64,000 nt of DNA from Aquariibacter sp964433315 (GCA_964433315.1 CAYSQO010000004.1:1-64000); one strand, 5' to 3'. Shown: positions 31,149 through 41,120, counted from the first letter of the stretch. A program made the numbers and translations. The notes: generated by a model not told the origin, from the sequence alone.

Positions 31149-32159
31149 TCAGCGTCCGAGGCTGAAGTACCAGCGCACGGCGTGGAAGAACACCGGCGCG
31201 GCAAAGCACAGCGCGGCGATGCGGTCGAGCAGGCCGACCGCGCCGGTGACCGTGCCCAGGCCCTCGGCCCCGGCCGGCGCGGCGGCCACGCGGTGGCCCC
31301 AGTGGCGCACGCCGGCATCGCGCTTGAGGGCCTGCATGACCAGCTCGCCGAGCAGGCCGCTGCCGGCGGCGATCAGGGCCAGGCTCATGGCCTGCAGCGG
31401 CTTGAAGGGCGTGGCCCAGTACATCAGCGCGCCCGCCAGGCCGGCCGCCAGCGTGCCGCTGGCCCAGGCCCGCCAGCTGAAGCGGCGGTCGATCTGCCGC
31501 ACCACCGGCCGGCTGCGCAGCCGCCGGCCGGCCCAGCTCTGCACGATCTGCCCGAGGCCGACGACGACGACCAGGAAGAAGACCAGGAAGGCCCCCCGCC
31601 CGCCATGCCGCGGAAAGCTCAGCAGCAGCAGGGCCGGCGTGTGCGACAGGCCGTAGACGCAGACCATGATGCCCCACTGGATCTTGGCGTTGCGTTCCAG
31701 GAAGCGCAGCGGGTCGCCGGCCAGCGCGCTGGCCACCGGCAGCGCGAAGAAGGCATAGACCGGGATCATCACGCTGAAGAGGTCGAAGCGCCGCGTGCCC
31801 ACCAGCAGGTACTGCAGCGGCAGCACGACGAAGAAGGCCAGGATCAGCGCCCGGTGGTCGCTGCGGCCGGTGTGCATCAGGGTGATGAACTCGCGCAGCG
31901 CCAGGAAGCTGAACAGGCCGAAGAGCAGGGTGGCTCCCAGCGGCCCGCCGAGCCAGGCCAGCCAGAACAGCAGGCTGCCGATCCAGACCGCGCGCAGGTC
32001 GCGCCGCAGGCCGGCCAGGCTCAGGCGCTGAGCCGGGCTGGGGTCGGGTCGCAGGCTGCGCAGGACCAGGGCCAGGCTGGCCAGGGTCAGCAGGCCGAAG
32101 ACGAGCAGGAACAGCAGGCCGGTCTGCTGGCTGGCGCTGAGCTCGCGCAGTTCTCCCAT
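31149..32159 (-). CDS. Phosphatidate cytidylyltransferase-like membrane protein (CdsA/YnbB family)
   Basis: 336-residue integral membrane protein with eight or so hydrophobic segments and the C-terminal CDP-alcohol-making enzyme region SGLLGELVMQALKRDAGVRH followed by GAVGLLDRIAALCFAAPVFF. This approximates the CdsA signature S-x-x-GDLxxSxxKRxxxxKD...GGxxDRxDS, with deviations at several acidic positions (for example GELVMQALKRDAG). Longer than CdsA by an N-terminal helix. It is paired with an acyltransferase gene upstream, 7 bp apart, resembling the E. coli ynb lipid cluster. A phosphatidate-activating role is likely but not certain. Confidence 0.8.
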   Translation of the reverse strand: MGELRELSASQQTGLLFLLVFGLLTLASLALVLRSLRPDPSPAQRLSLAGLRRDLRAVWIGSLLFWLAWLGGPLGATLLFGLFSFLALREFITLMHTGRSDHRALILAFFVVLPLQYLLVGTRRFDLFSVMIPVYAFFALPVASALAGDPLRFLERNAKIQWGIMVCVYGLSHTPALLLLSFPRHGGRGAFLVFFLVVVVGLGQIVQSWAGRRLRSRPVVRQIDRRFSWRAWASGTLAAGLAGALMYWATPFKPLQAMSLALIAAGSGLLGELVMQALKRDAGVRHWGHRVAAAPAGAEGLGTVTGAVGLLDRIAALCFAAPVFFHAVRWYFSLGR

Positions 32160-32166
32160 GGCGGCC

Positions 32167-32805
32167 TCAGGGGCTGGCCGGCCGCAGGGCCAGCACGGCG
32201 GCGCGCGCGCGCGCCAGGAAGTCGCGCTTGTCCTCGTCCCCGGCCGGGGGCGCCAGCGGCGCGCCGAAGCTGACCGTGCAGAGGATGGGCACCGGCACGA
32301 CCTCGCCCTTGGGCATGACGCGCTGCACGTTGTCGATCCAGGCCGGGATCAGCACCGCCTGCGGGAACTGCCGGGCCAGGTGGTAGAGCCCGGTCTTGAA
32401 GGCCTGCGGCTCGCCCAGGTTGCTGCGCGTGCCCTCGGGGAAGATCACCAGCGAGTCGCCGGCGGCCAGGGCCTCGGCCAGGGGCTCCAGCGGGTCCTGG
32501 TCGTCCGTGCGGGTGCGGCTGACGTAGACGGCGCGGAAGACCTCGCGGGTGATCCAGTGCTTGAGCGGGCCGGTGGTCCAGTAGTCCTGGGCCGCGATTG
32601 GCCGGGTGCGGGCGCGCAGCTCGCGCGGCAGTGCGCACCAGATCAGCACCCAGTCCAGGTGGCTCTGGTGGTTGGCGAAGTAGATGCGCTGCTCGTCCTT
32701 CGGCACGCAGCCCAGCCAGTGGCCCTGGGCCCCGGTGACCAAGCGTGCGATGAAGGACAGCAGCCAGCCGGCGAGGGCGGCAAGCCCGGTGTTCATGCGC
32801 TGCAT
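32167..32805 (-). CDS. 1-acyl-sn-glycerol-3-phosphate acyltransferase (PlsC family)
   Basis: 212-residue inner-membrane-associated acyltransferase. Motif I NHQSHLD (HX4D catalytic pair), motif III FPEGTRSN, and an N-terminal hydrophobic helix (LAALAGWLLSFIARLVTG). Transfers an acyl chain to a lysophosphatidate-like acceptor. ATG at 32796 is an alternative start. With the CdsA-like gene directly downstream it could form a two-step route making phosphatidic acid and then CDP-diacylglycerol or a variant. Whether it is the main PlsC of the cell cannot be told. Confidence 0.88.
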   Translation of the reverse strand: MQRMNTGLAALAGWLLSFIARLVTGAQGHWLGCVPKDEQRIYFANHQSHLDWVLIWCALPRELRARTRPIAAQDYWTTGPLKHWITREVFRAVYVSRTRTDDQDPLEPLAEALAAGDSLVIFPEGTRSNLGEPQAFKTGLYHLARQFPQAVLIPAWIDNVQRVMPKGEVVPVPILCTVSFGAPLAPPAGDEDKRDFLARARAAVLALRPASP

Positions 32806-32905
32806 GCTAGCGGCCGGGCGCGTCGGCCCGGCCCCGCGGCGGCCCGGCTTGACGGCAGACGCCGGGCCGGGGCCGGGGCCGGGCGGCGCGGGCCGCCGTT
32901 CCGGC

Positions 32906-34531
32906 TCAATGGCGGAAGTGCCGCACGCCGGTGAAGACCATGGCCACGCCGCGCTCGTTGGCCGCGGCGATGACTTCCTCGTCGCGCATCGAGCCGCCCG
33001 GCTGGATGACCGCGCTGGCGCCGGCGTCGGCCAGCACGTCCAGGCCGTCGCGGAAGGGGAAGAAGGCGTCGCTGGCGACCACCGAGCCCTGCAGGCTCAG
33101 GCCGGCATGCTGGGCCTTGATGCCGGCGATGCGCACGCTGTCCAGGCGGCTCATCTGCCCGGCGCCCACGCCCAGGGTGCGGCCGCCGCCGCAGAAGACG
33201 ATGGCGTTGCTCTTCACGAACTTGGCCACCTTCCAGGCGAACAGCAGGTCGGTGATCTGGGCCGGCGTCGGCTTCAGCGTGGTGACGACCCGCAGGTCGG
33301 CCGCGGTGAGGACCGCGTTGTCCGCGCTCTGGATCAGCAGGCCCGAGCCGATGCGCTTGACGTCCTGCGCGTTCTGGCCGCGCGCCCAGGGCGTGGTGCC
33401 GTCGCGCTGCACGGCGTCGAGCGGGATCTCCAGCACCCGGGTGTTGGCCTTGGCGGCCAGGATCGTCAGCGCCTCGGCGCTGTAGCCCGGGGCGATCAGC
33501 ACTTCCATGAACTGCTTGCTGACGGCCTCGGCCGCCGCGGCGTCCACCGGCACGTTGAAGGCGATGATGCCGCCGAAGGCCGAGGTCGGGTCGGTGGCGA
33601 AGGCGCCGGCGTAGGCCGCCGCCGCCGTGGCGCCCAGGGCCACGCCGCAGGGGTTGGCGTGCTTGACGATCACGCACGCGGGGCCGTCGTGGGCGCCATC
33701 GAAGGCCTTGACCGCCTCCCAGGCCGCATCGGCATCGGCCAGGTTGTTGTAGCTCAGCTCCTTGCCCTGGTGCTGCTTGGCGGTGACCAGCGAGCCGGGG
33801 GCGGGGAAGAGGTCGCGATAGACGGCGGCCTGCTGGTGCGGGTTCTCGCCGTAGCGCAGGTCCTGCAGCTTGACGAAGCGGCCGTTGCTCTGCGCCGGGA
33901 AGGCGCTGCGGGCCGGCACGGCGGCGTCATCGGCCGGCAGCTCGAGGGCCGACAGGTAGTCGCTGATCGCCGCGTCGTAGTTGCTGATGCGGTTGAAGGC
34001 GGCCACGGCCAGGGCGAAGCGGGTCGCGCGCTGCACGGCGCCGTGGGCGCGCAGTTCGGCCAGCACGCCGGCGTACTGGCCGGCATCGGTCAGCACGGCC
34101 ACGTCGTTCCAGTTCTTGGCGGCCGAGCGCACCATGGCCGGCCCGCCGATGTCGATGTTCTCGATCGCGTCGCCCAGGGTGCAGCCGGCCTTCGCGACGG
34201 TGGCCTCGAAGGGGTAGAGGTTGACGACCAGCAGGTCGATCGTCGCGATGCCGTGGGTGCTGAGCGCGTCGCGGTGCGCGGCCAGGTCGCGGCGGGCCAG
34301 CAGGCCGCCGTGGATCTTGGGGTGCAGGGTCTTGACGCGGCCGTCGAGCATTTCCGGGAAGCCGGTGTGCTCGGCCACCTCGGTCACGGGCAGGCCGGCC
34401 TCGGCCAGCAGCTTGGCGGTGCCGCCGGTGGACAGCAGCTTCACGCCCAGGGCGTGCAGGCCCTGCGCGAGTTCGACGATGCCGGTCTTGTCGGAGACCG
34501 AGAGCAGGGCGCTGAGATGCGAGAGGTTCAT
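32906..34531 (-). CDS. purH: Bifunctional AICAR transformylase / IMP cyclohydrolase
   Basis: Last two steps of IMP synthesis. 541 residues. The N-terminal MGS-like cyclohydrolase domain starts SHLSALLSVSDKTGIVELAQ, with STGGTAKLLAEAG and RVKTLHPKIHGGLLARRD. The C-terminal transformylase domain has the catalytic KHANPCGVA and DPTSAFGGIIAFN, ending PGGSMRDEEVIAAANERG with MVFTGVRHFRH. It follows fis by 5 bp in a dusB-fis-purH operon. Confidence 0.97.
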   Translation of the reverse strand: MNLSHLSALLSVSDKTGIVELAQGLHALGVKLLSTGGTAKLLAEAGLPVTEVAEHTGFPEMLDGRVKTLHPKIHGGLLARRDLAAHRDALSTHGIATIDLLVVNLYPFEATVAKAGCTLGDAIENIDIGGPAMVRSAAKNWNDVAVLTDAGQYAGVLAELRAHGAVQRATRFALAVAAFNRISNYDAAISDYLSALELPADDAAVPARSAFPAQSNGRFVKLQDLRYGENPHQQAAVYRDLFPAPGSLVTAKQHQGKELSYNNLADADAAWEAVKAFDGAHDGPACVIVKHANPCGVALGATAAAAYAGAFATDPTSAFGGIIAFNVPVDAAAAEAVSKQFMEVLIAPGYSAEALTILAAKANTRVLEIPLDAVQRDGTTPWARGQNAQDVKRIGSGLLIQSADNAVLTAADLRVVTTLKPTPAQITDLLFAWKVAKFVKSNAIVFCGGGRTLGVGAGQMSRLDSVRIAGIKAQHAGLSLQGSVVASDAFFPFRDGLDVLADAGASAVIQPGGSMRDEEVIAAANERGVAMVFTGVRHFRH

Positions 34532-34536
34532 GGGGT

Positions 34537-34794
34537 TCAGCCGCGCGGGCCGTCTTGTTTGATGAGCTTGTGCTGCGCCAGCTTGCGGCGCAGGGTGTTG
34601 CGGTTGATGCCCAGCCACTCGGCGGCGCGGGACTGGTTGCCCTCGGCCTGCTGCATGACCACGTCCAGCAGCGGCTTCTCGACCACCTCCATCACCATGT
34701 CGTACACGTTGTGCGGCTCGGCGCCGCGCAGGTCCTTGAAATAGCCTTCCAGGCTGTCGCGGATGCAGCCTTCGATCGTCTTTTTGTTGCTCAT
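34537..34794 (-). CDS. fis: Fis family nucleoid/transcription factor
   Basis: 85-residue DNA-binding protein. The C-terminal Fis-type helix-turn-helix is NQSRAAEWLGINRNTLRRKL. The N-terminal segment contributes to the dimer (VMEVVEKPLLDVVMQQAEG). Slightly shorter than E. coli Fis (98). Fis bends DNA and adjusts rRNA and growth-related transcription. The dusB-fis order is the same as in enterics, and the start ATG lies 3 bp after the dusB stop. Confidence 0.94.
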   Translation of the reverse strand: MSNKKTIEGCIRDSLEGYFKDLRGAEPHNVYDMVMEVVEKPLLDVVMQQAEGNQSRAAEWLGINRNTLRRKLAQHKLIKQDGPRG

Positions 34795-34797
34795 GGC

Positions 34798-35880
<1,083 letters not shown>

Positions 35881-35982
35881 GGTGGCCTGCTGAAAAAGGA
35901 GGCAGAGTATAGCCAGGGGTTTCTGCGGATCCCGCCCCTCCCGGCGGCGCGGCGGCAGGGGGGCTCCGGCACACTGCGCGGC

Positions 35983-36555
35983 ATGGATCTGCCCCCCCTG
36001 GCCCTGCTGCCCACCGACCCGATGGGCTATCTGGCCGGTCTCTCGCAGGCCCTGCAGGCCCTGGCCGCGGGCCCCTCGGCCGCGGGGCCGCTGCTGCTGG
36101 GGCTGGGCCTGCTGGCCCTGCTGTCGGCCACCCTGCTGCCGGGCGGCTCCGAGCTGGCGCTGCTGGCCCTGGTGCAGCTGCGGCCCGAGCTGCTGCTGCC
36201 GGCCTTCCTGGCCGCGAGCCTGGGCAACACCGCCGGCGGCGCGATCAGCTGGGCCATGGGGCGCGGCCTGGCGCGGCTGCTGCGACCGGCGGCCGAGGCG
36301 GCTGTGCCCACCGGAGCGCCCGGAGCGCCCGGGGCGTCCAGGTCGCCCGAGTCGCCGGCCCGCCGCCGCGCCCGCGCGCTGCTGGCCCGGCACGGCGCAA
36401 AGGCCTGCGCCTTGAGCTGGCTGCCGCTGGTCGGCGATCCGCTGTGCCTGCTGGCCGGCGCGCTGCGCCTGCCGGCCGGGCCCTGCCTGGCCTGGATGGC
36501 GCTGGGCAAGGCCGGCCGCTACGCCCTGCTGCTGGCCCTGGCCCCGGGCGGCTGA
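35983..36555 (+). CDS. YqaA/DedA-like SNARE-associated membrane protein
   Basis: 190 residues, very hydrophobic, with the VTT/SNARE-associated domain pattern: LLALLSATLLPGGSELALLA, LPAFLAASLGNTAGGAISWA(MGR) and the later WLPLVGDPLCLLAGALRLP. The two conserved re-entrant-type blocks (P-GSE and G---G with GDP) match YqaA proteins. A Pro/Ala/Gly-rich linker at about 106-122 interrupts it. Function of the family is unclear (lipid scrambling or envelope homeostasis in relatives). Divergent from dusB. Confidence 0.8.
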   Translation: MDLPPLALLPTDPMGYLAGLSQALQALAAGPSAAGPLLLGLGLLALLSATLLPGGSELALLALVQLRPELLLPAFLAASLGNTAGGAISWAMGRGLARLLRPAAEAAVPTGAPGAPGASRSPESPARRRARALLARHGAKACALSWLPLVGDPLCLLAGALRLPAGPCLAWMALGKAGRYALLLALAPGG

Positions 36556-36635
36556 GGCCGGCCGCCGGCCGTCACGGCCACGCCCCGGGGCAACCCTAGA
36601 ATTTGCGACCTCTTCTCCACCGGCCGACCTTCGCC

Positions 36636-37538
36636 ATGAGCACCCCGACCCCCGAGCTGGCCGCGATCGCCCCGCGCGACAAGGCCGAGATCCTGGCCCA
36701 GGCCCTGCCCTACATCCGCAAGTTCCACGGCAAGACCATCGTCATCAAGTACGGCGGCAACGCCATGACCGATCCGGCCCTGCAGGCCGACTTCGCCGAG
36801 GACGTGGTGCTGCTCAAGCTGGTCGGCATGAAGCCCATCGTCGTGCACGGCGGCGGCCCGCAGATCGACGATGCCCTGGCCAAGATCGGCAAGAAGGGCA
36901 CCTTCATCCAGGGCATGCGGGTGACCGACGAGGAGACGATGGAGGTCGTCGAGTGGGTGCTGGGCGGCGAGGTGCAGCAGGACATCGTCGGCCTGATCAA
37001 CGCCGCCGGGGGCAAGGCCGTGGGCCTGACCGGCCGCGACGGCGCCATGATCCGCGCCCGCAAGCTCAAGATGCTCGACAAGGACGACCCGAGCAAGGAG
37101 CACGACATCGGCCAGGTCGGCGAGATCGAGTCCATCGACCCCAGCGTGGTCCAGGCCCTGCAGGACGACCAGTTCATCCCGGTCATCAGCCCCATCGGCT
37201 TCGGCGAGCGCAACGAGAGCTACAACATCAACGCCGACCTCGTCGCCAGCAAGCTGGCCACGGTGCTGCGCGCCGAGAAGCTCATGCTGCTGACCAACAC
37301 CACCGGCGTGCTCGACAAGGCCGGCAAGCTGCTGACCAATCTCTCGGCCCGCCAGATCGACGAGCTCTTCGCCGACGGCACCATCAGCGGCGGCATGCTG
37401 CCCAAGATCGCCGGGGCGCTGGACGCGGCCAAGAGCGGCGTCAACGCCGTCCACATCATCGACGGCCGGGTGCCGCACGTGATGCTGCTGGAGGTGCTGA
37501 CCGACGGCGCCTTCGGCACGATGATCCGCTCGCATTGA
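36636..37538 (+). CDS. argB: Acetylglutamate kinase
   Basis: Second step of arginine synthesis: phosphorylates N-acetylglutamate. 300 residues. Amino-acid-kinase fold: IVIKYGGNAMTD, VVHGGGPQIDDAL, INAAGGKAVGLTGRDG, NINADLVASKLATVLRAEKL, then MLLTNTTGVLD and GGMLPKIAGALDAAKSGV. ATG at 36636 (MSTPTPELAAIAPRDKAEIL). The long N-terminal helix suggests the arginine-inhibited hexameric type. The downstream HAD gene overlaps by 4 bp. Confidence 0.97.
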   Translation: MSTPTPELAAIAPRDKAEILAQALPYIRKFHGKTIVIKYGGNAMTDPALQADFAEDVVLLKLVGMKPIVVHGGGPQIDDALAKIGKKGTFIQGMRVTDEETMEVVEWVLGGEVQQDIVGLINAAGGKAVGLTGRDGAMIRARKLKMLDKDDPSKEHDIGQVGEIESIDPSVVQALQDDQFIPVISPIGFGERNESYNINADLVASKLATVLRAEKLMLLTNTTGVLDKAGKLLTNLSARQIDELFADGTISGGMLPKIAGALDAAKSGVNAVHIIDGRVPHVMLLEVLTDGAFGTMIRSH

Positions 37539-38374
37539 GCCGCCGGGCCCCGCAGGCGGGCGGGCGGGGCCGGGCCGCGGCGGCCGGCACGCTGCCGGCC
37601 TACGGCGCGCCGCCGGTCGAGCCGGCGGGCTGGCCGCGTCGGCCGGTCTGGTTCTTCGACCTGGACGACACCCTGCACGATGCGACGCTCGCGGCCTTCG
37701 GCCCGCTGAACGGCGCGATGACGGACTACCTGCAGGCCAGCCTGGGCCTGGACCGCGCCGCCGCCGACGCCCGGCGCCGGGCCTACTGGCAACGCCACGG
37801 CGCGACCCTGCTGGGCCTGATCCGCCATCACGGCACCGACCCCCACCACTTCCTGGCCGAGACCCACCGCCTGCCCGGCCTGGAAGCCCGGCTGCGCCGG
37901 CCGCGCGCCGATGCCCAGGCGCTGGCGCGCCTGCCGGGCCGCAAGTTCGTGCTGACCAATGGCCCGGCGGCCTATGCCGCGCGCGTGCTGGGCACCCTGG
38001 GCTGGCGCGGCTTCGAGGCGGTGATCGCCATCGAGGCCATGCGCGTCTTCGGCCAGTGGCGGCCCAAGCCCGACGCCCGCATGCTGCGCCACCTGCTGGC
38101 GCGGCTGAAGCTGCCCGCCCATCGCGCGGTGCTGGTCGACGACACGCCCGGCCACCTGCGCGCGGCGCGCCGCGAGGGCTGGCGCACGGTCTGGATGCAG
38201 GGCTACCACCGGCCTCAGGCACCGCGGCTGCAGCGCCTGCGCGCGGGGCCGCAGACCGTGCCCCGGGGCGCGCCGCCGGCCCCGGCCTGGCTGCGCCCCG
38301 GCCGTCGGCCGCCCCATGTGTGTGCCAGAATTTCAGGCCTCAACCGCTTGCGTGCACTCACTTTCCATGTCTGA
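37535..38374 (+). CDS. HAD family pyrimidine 5'-nucleotidase-like hydrolase
   Basis: HAD phosphatase of the Sdt1/Phm8-like nucleotidase branch. Motif I VWFFDLDDTLHDAT (nucleophile first Asp of DLDDT), motif II VLTNGPAAYA, Lys in WRPKPDARML, motif IV VLVDDTPGHLRAARREGW. The proposed start is TTG at 37535 overlapping the argB stop, because no ATG or GTG precedes motif I; about 36 poorly conserved residues come first. The 3' end overlaps slmA by 8 bp. The Pro/Arg-rich tail is longer than usual. Placement before slmA is common in Burkholderiales. Confidence 0.82.
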   Translation: MSRRAPQAGGRGRAAAAGTLPAYGAPPVEPAGWPRRPVWFFDLDDTLHDATLAAFGPLNGAMTDYLQASLGLDRAAADARRRAYWQRHGATLLGLIRHHGTDPHHFLAETHRLPGLEARLRRPRADAQALARLPGRKFVLTNGPAAYAARVLGTLGWRGFEAVIAIEAMRVFGQWRPKPDARMLRHLLARLKLPAHRAVLVDDTPGHLRAARREGWRTVWMQGYHRPQAPRLQRLRAGPQTVPRGAPPAPAWLRPGRRPPHVCARISGLNRLRALTFHV

Positions 38375-39023
38375 TGCCCCCGACTTCCCACCGGCCGACC
38401 CCGAGGCGTCGCCCGGGCCCGCCGATGCGGCCGCGACGGGACGCAAGCGGCTCAAGCCGGGCGAGCGCCGCATCCAGATCCTGCAGGCCCTGGCCGCCAT
38501 GCTGCAGGAGCCGGGAGCCGAGCGGGTCACCACCGCCGCCCTGGCGGCCCGGCTCGGCCTGAGCGAGGCGGCGCTCTACCGCCACTTCGCGAGCAAGGCC
38601 CAGATGTACGAGGGCCTGATCGAGTTCATCGAGTCCAGCCTCTTCGGCCTGGTCCAGCAGATTGCCGAGCGCGAGCCCGATGGCATGCAGGCCGCCATGC
38701 GCATGGTGGCCGTGCTGCTGCAGTTCGGCGAGCGCAACCCGGGCATGGTGCGGGTGATGGTCGGCGATGCCCTGGTCACCGAGCACGCGCGGCTGATCGC
38801 GCGCATGAACCAGTTCTTCGACCGCCTCGAATCGCAGTGCCGCCAGGTGCTGCGCGCGGCCGCCGAGGCGGCCGGCTCGCCGACGCCCACGGTCGACGCG
38901 CAGCTGCGCGCCGCGGCGCTGATCGCGCTGGCCCAGGGCCGGCTGCAGCGCTTCGCGCGCAGCGATTTCCGCCGCCTGCCGACCGAGCAGCTCGACGCCA
39001 CCCTGGCCTTGATCGCCCGCTGA
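38367..39023 (+). CDS. slmA: Nucleoid occlusion factor SlmA (TetR family)
   Basis: 218-residue TetR-fold protein that binds chromosomal sites and blocks FtsZ assembly over the nucleoid. The N-terminal helix-turn-helix is VTTAALAARLGLSEAALYRH followed by FASKAQMYEGLIEFIE, the SlmA-specific block. An acidic, Pro-rich stretch (residues 3-25) precedes KPGERRIQILQALA. ATG at 38367 is preferred over a GTG-proximal start further up, as it begins MSDAPDF right before the variable tail. Lies in argB-HAD-slmA order. Confidence 0.9.
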   Translation: MSDAPDFPPADPEASPGPADAAATGRKRLKPGERRIQILQALAAMLQEPGAERVTTAALAARLGLSEAALYRHFASKAQMYEGLIEFIESSLFGLVQQIAEREPDGMQAAMRMVAVLLQFGERNPGMVRVMVGDALVTEHARLIARMNQFFDRLESQCRQVLRAAAEAAGSPTPTVDAQLRAAALIALAQGRLQRFARSDFRRLPTEQLDATLALIAR

Positions 39024-39036
39024 GGCCGGGGCCGCG

Positions 39037-39696
39037 ATGGACCTGGTCTGGGGCGGCGAGACCCTGAGGCTGCGCGCCGACCGCAGCATCTGGCTGCCCG
39101 ATCACGCCACCTTGCTGGTGGCCGATGTGCATGTCGGCAAGGGCCAGAGCTTCCGCCGCCTCGGCGTGCCGGTGCCGCAGGGCAGCAGCGCCGAATCGCT
39201 GAACCGCTTGAGTGCCGCCCTGGTCGAGACCGGCGCGCGTGCGCTGGTCGTCCTGGGGGATCTGCTGCATGCCGCCGCCGCCCGCGACGGCCCCGCCGGT
39301 GCAGCCCTGGCCGCCTGGCGGGCCGCGCATCCCGGCCTGGAACTCACCCTGGTGCGCGGCAACCACGATGACCGCGCCGGTGATCCGCCGGCCGCCCTGG
39401 GCTTTGCCGTGGTTGACGAGCCCTGGCCGCTCGGCGGCCTGGCCCTGGCCCACCATCCCCGGCCACAGCCCGGCCGGGCGGTGCTGGCCGGCCACATCCA
39501 TCCCGGCCTGCGGCTGCGGGCGGCCGGGGAATCGCTGCGCCTGCCCTGCTTCCACTTCGACGCGCGCCGCCAGGTCGGCCTGCTGCCGGCCTTCGGCGCC
39601 TTCACCGGCCTGCACACCGTCCAGCCCCGGCCGGGGGATCAGACCGTGCTGATCGCCGGCCCGGCCCTGCGCCGCTGGTCTCCGGGGGGCGACTGA
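39037..39696 (+). CDS. pdeM: PdeM-like metallophosphoesterase
   Basis: 219-residue calcineurin-type phosphoesterase of the ligase-associated PdeM group. Metal motifs: VADVHVGKGQSFRRLGVPVP (D-x-H and the PdeM-specific tail), VVLGDLLHAA, VRGNHDDRAG, LAHHPRP and LAGHIHPGLRL. PdeM is often linked to Lhr helicase and a DNA ligase in DNA repair. Neither is adjacent here. It starts 13 bp after slmA. Confidence 0.87.
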   Translation: MDLVWGGETLRLRADRSIWLPDHATLLVADVHVGKGQSFRRLGVPVPQGSSAESLNRLSAALVETGARALVVLGDLLHAAAARDGPAGAALAAWRAAHPGLELTLVRGNHDDRAGDPPAALGFAVVDEPWPLGGLALAHHPRPQPGRAVLAGHIHPGLRLRAAGESLRLPCFHFDARRQVGLLPAFGAFTGLHTVQPRPGDQTVLIAGPALRRWSPGGD

Positions 39697-39825
39697 GCGG
39701 TCTCGCGGATCGACCGGGCCCGCGAGGCCGCGGCCCGGCCCCGACCCGGCCGCTCCCGGCGGGGCCGAAGGGGGCTGGCTACACTGCGCCGCACCCGGGA
39801 AAGCCCCTGTCCGCCAGTCCAGCCG

Positions 39826-40692
39826 ATGTCCGATCTGAACGCCCTGATGGTCCGTGCCGAGGCCCTGCTGGTCCGGCTTGAAAGCCTGCTTCCGCCGCAG
39901 CTGCAGGCGCCGGACTGGTCGGCCGCCCACGCCTTCCGCTACCGCCGCCGGCGCGGCGCGGCGGTGCTTGAGCCGGTGCGCCACGCGGCCTCCATCCAGC
40001 TCGACGATCTGCAGGAGATCGATGCGCAGAAGGAGCGACTGGTGCGCAATCTCGCGCAGTTCGTGGCGGGCCGCGGGGCCAACAATGTGCTGCTCAGCGG
40101 CGCCCGCGGCACCGGCAAGAGCTCGCTGGTCAAGGCCGCGCTGAACGCCTTCGCGCCGCAGGGCCTGCGCCTGATCGAGGTCGACAAGGCCGATCTCGTC
40201 GACCTGCCCGATCTGGTCGACCTGGTGGCCGAGCGGCCAGAGCGCTTCATTCTCTTTTGCGATGACCTCAGCTTCGACGAGGGCGAGTCGGCCTACAAGG
40301 TGCTGAAGTCGGTGCTCGACGGCTCGGTCAGCCAGCTCAGCGACAACCTGCTGATCGTGGCCACCAGCAACCGCCGCCACCTGCTGCCCGAGCAGATGCG
40401 CGACAACCTGGCCGCCCGCCACGATGCGAACGGCGAACTGCATCCGGGCGAGGCCATCGAGGAGAAGGTGTCCCTCTCCGAGCGCTTCGGCCTGTGGATC
40501 AGCTTCTACCCCTTCAGCCAGGACGAGTACCTGGCCGTGGTGGGGCAGTGGCTCGCGCACTTCGGACTGGATGCGGCGGCCATCGAGGCCGCCCGCGGCG
40601 AGGCCCTGGTCTGGGCCCTGGAGCGCGGATCGCGCTCGGGTCGCGTGGCGTGGCAGTTCGCCCGGGATCATGTCGGGCGGCTCACGCGATGA
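39826..40692 (+). CDS. ATP-binding protein of the DUF815 (AAA+) family
   Basis: 288 residues. Walker A SGARGTGKSSLVKA at about 92-105, Walker B FILFCDDLSFDEGESAYKVL, sensor region NLLIVATSNRRHLLP, then an Asp/Glu-rich EKVSLSERFGLWISFYPFSQ(DEYL). This matches COG2607/DUF815, predicted AAA+ proteins without a known role. Coupled to mutT by ATGA overlap. A 129-bp intergenic gap precedes it; no clear promoter hexamers were found in it. Confidence 0.88.
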   Translation: MSDLNALMVRAEALLVRLESLLPPQLQAPDWSAAHAFRYRRRRGAAVLEPVRHAASIQLDDLQEIDAQKERLVRNLAQFVAGRGANNVLLSGARGTGKSSLVKAALNAFAPQGLRLIEVDKADLVDLPDLVDLVAERPERFILFCDDLSFDEGESAYKVLKSVLDGSVSQLSDNLLIVATSNRRHLLPEQMRDNLAARHDANGELHPGEAIEEKVSLSERFGLWISFYPFSQDEYLAVVGQWLAHFGLDAAAIEAARGEALVWALERGSRSGRVAWQFARDHVGRLTR

Positions 40693-41120
40693 GCCAGGAT
40701 CAGCCGACGGACCGCGTGCCGGTCGACGTGGCGGTCGGTCTGCTCTTCGATGCGGAGGGCCGCTTCCTGCTGTGCTCGCGGCCGGAGGGCAAGGTCTACG
40801 CCGGCTACTGGGAGTTCCCGGGGGGCAAGCTGGAGGCCGGCGAGACGGTGGAGCAGGCCCTGCGCCGCGAACTGATCGAGGAGATCGGCGTCACCATCGG
40901 CCCGGCCGAGCCCTGGCGCGTGCACGTGATGGACTACCCGCACGCCCGCGTGCGGCTGCACTTCTGCAAGGTGCGCGTGTGGACGGGGGCCTTCGAGATG
41001 CGGGAGGGCCAGCAGATGGCCTGGTCCCGCCTGCCGGTGCAGGTGGCGCCGGTGCTGCCCGGCACCCTGCCGGTGCTGGATTGGCTGGCCGAGGAGGCGG
41101 CCTCAGGCGGAACGGGCTGA
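40689..41120 (+). CDS. mutT: Nudix hydrolase MutT-like (8-oxo-dGTP diphosphatase)
   Basis: 143 residues. The Nudix box is complete: GGKLEAGETVEQALRRELIE(EIG), preceded by VYAGYWEFPGG. Hydrolyses oxidised dGTP to stop A-to-C transversions. The N-terminal VAVGLLFDAEGRFLLCSRPE and the later HFCKVRVWTGAFEMREGQQM with WSRLP fit MutT. Coupled to the DUF815 gene, as in many Burkholderiales. Confidence 0.92.
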   Translation: MSQDQPTDRVPVDVAVGLLFDAEGRFLLCSRPEGKVYAGYWEFPGGKLEAGETVEQALRRELIEEIGVTIGPAEPWRVHVMDYPHARVRLHFCKVRVWTGAFEMREGQQMAWSRLPVQVAPVLPGTLPVLDWLAEEAASGGTG

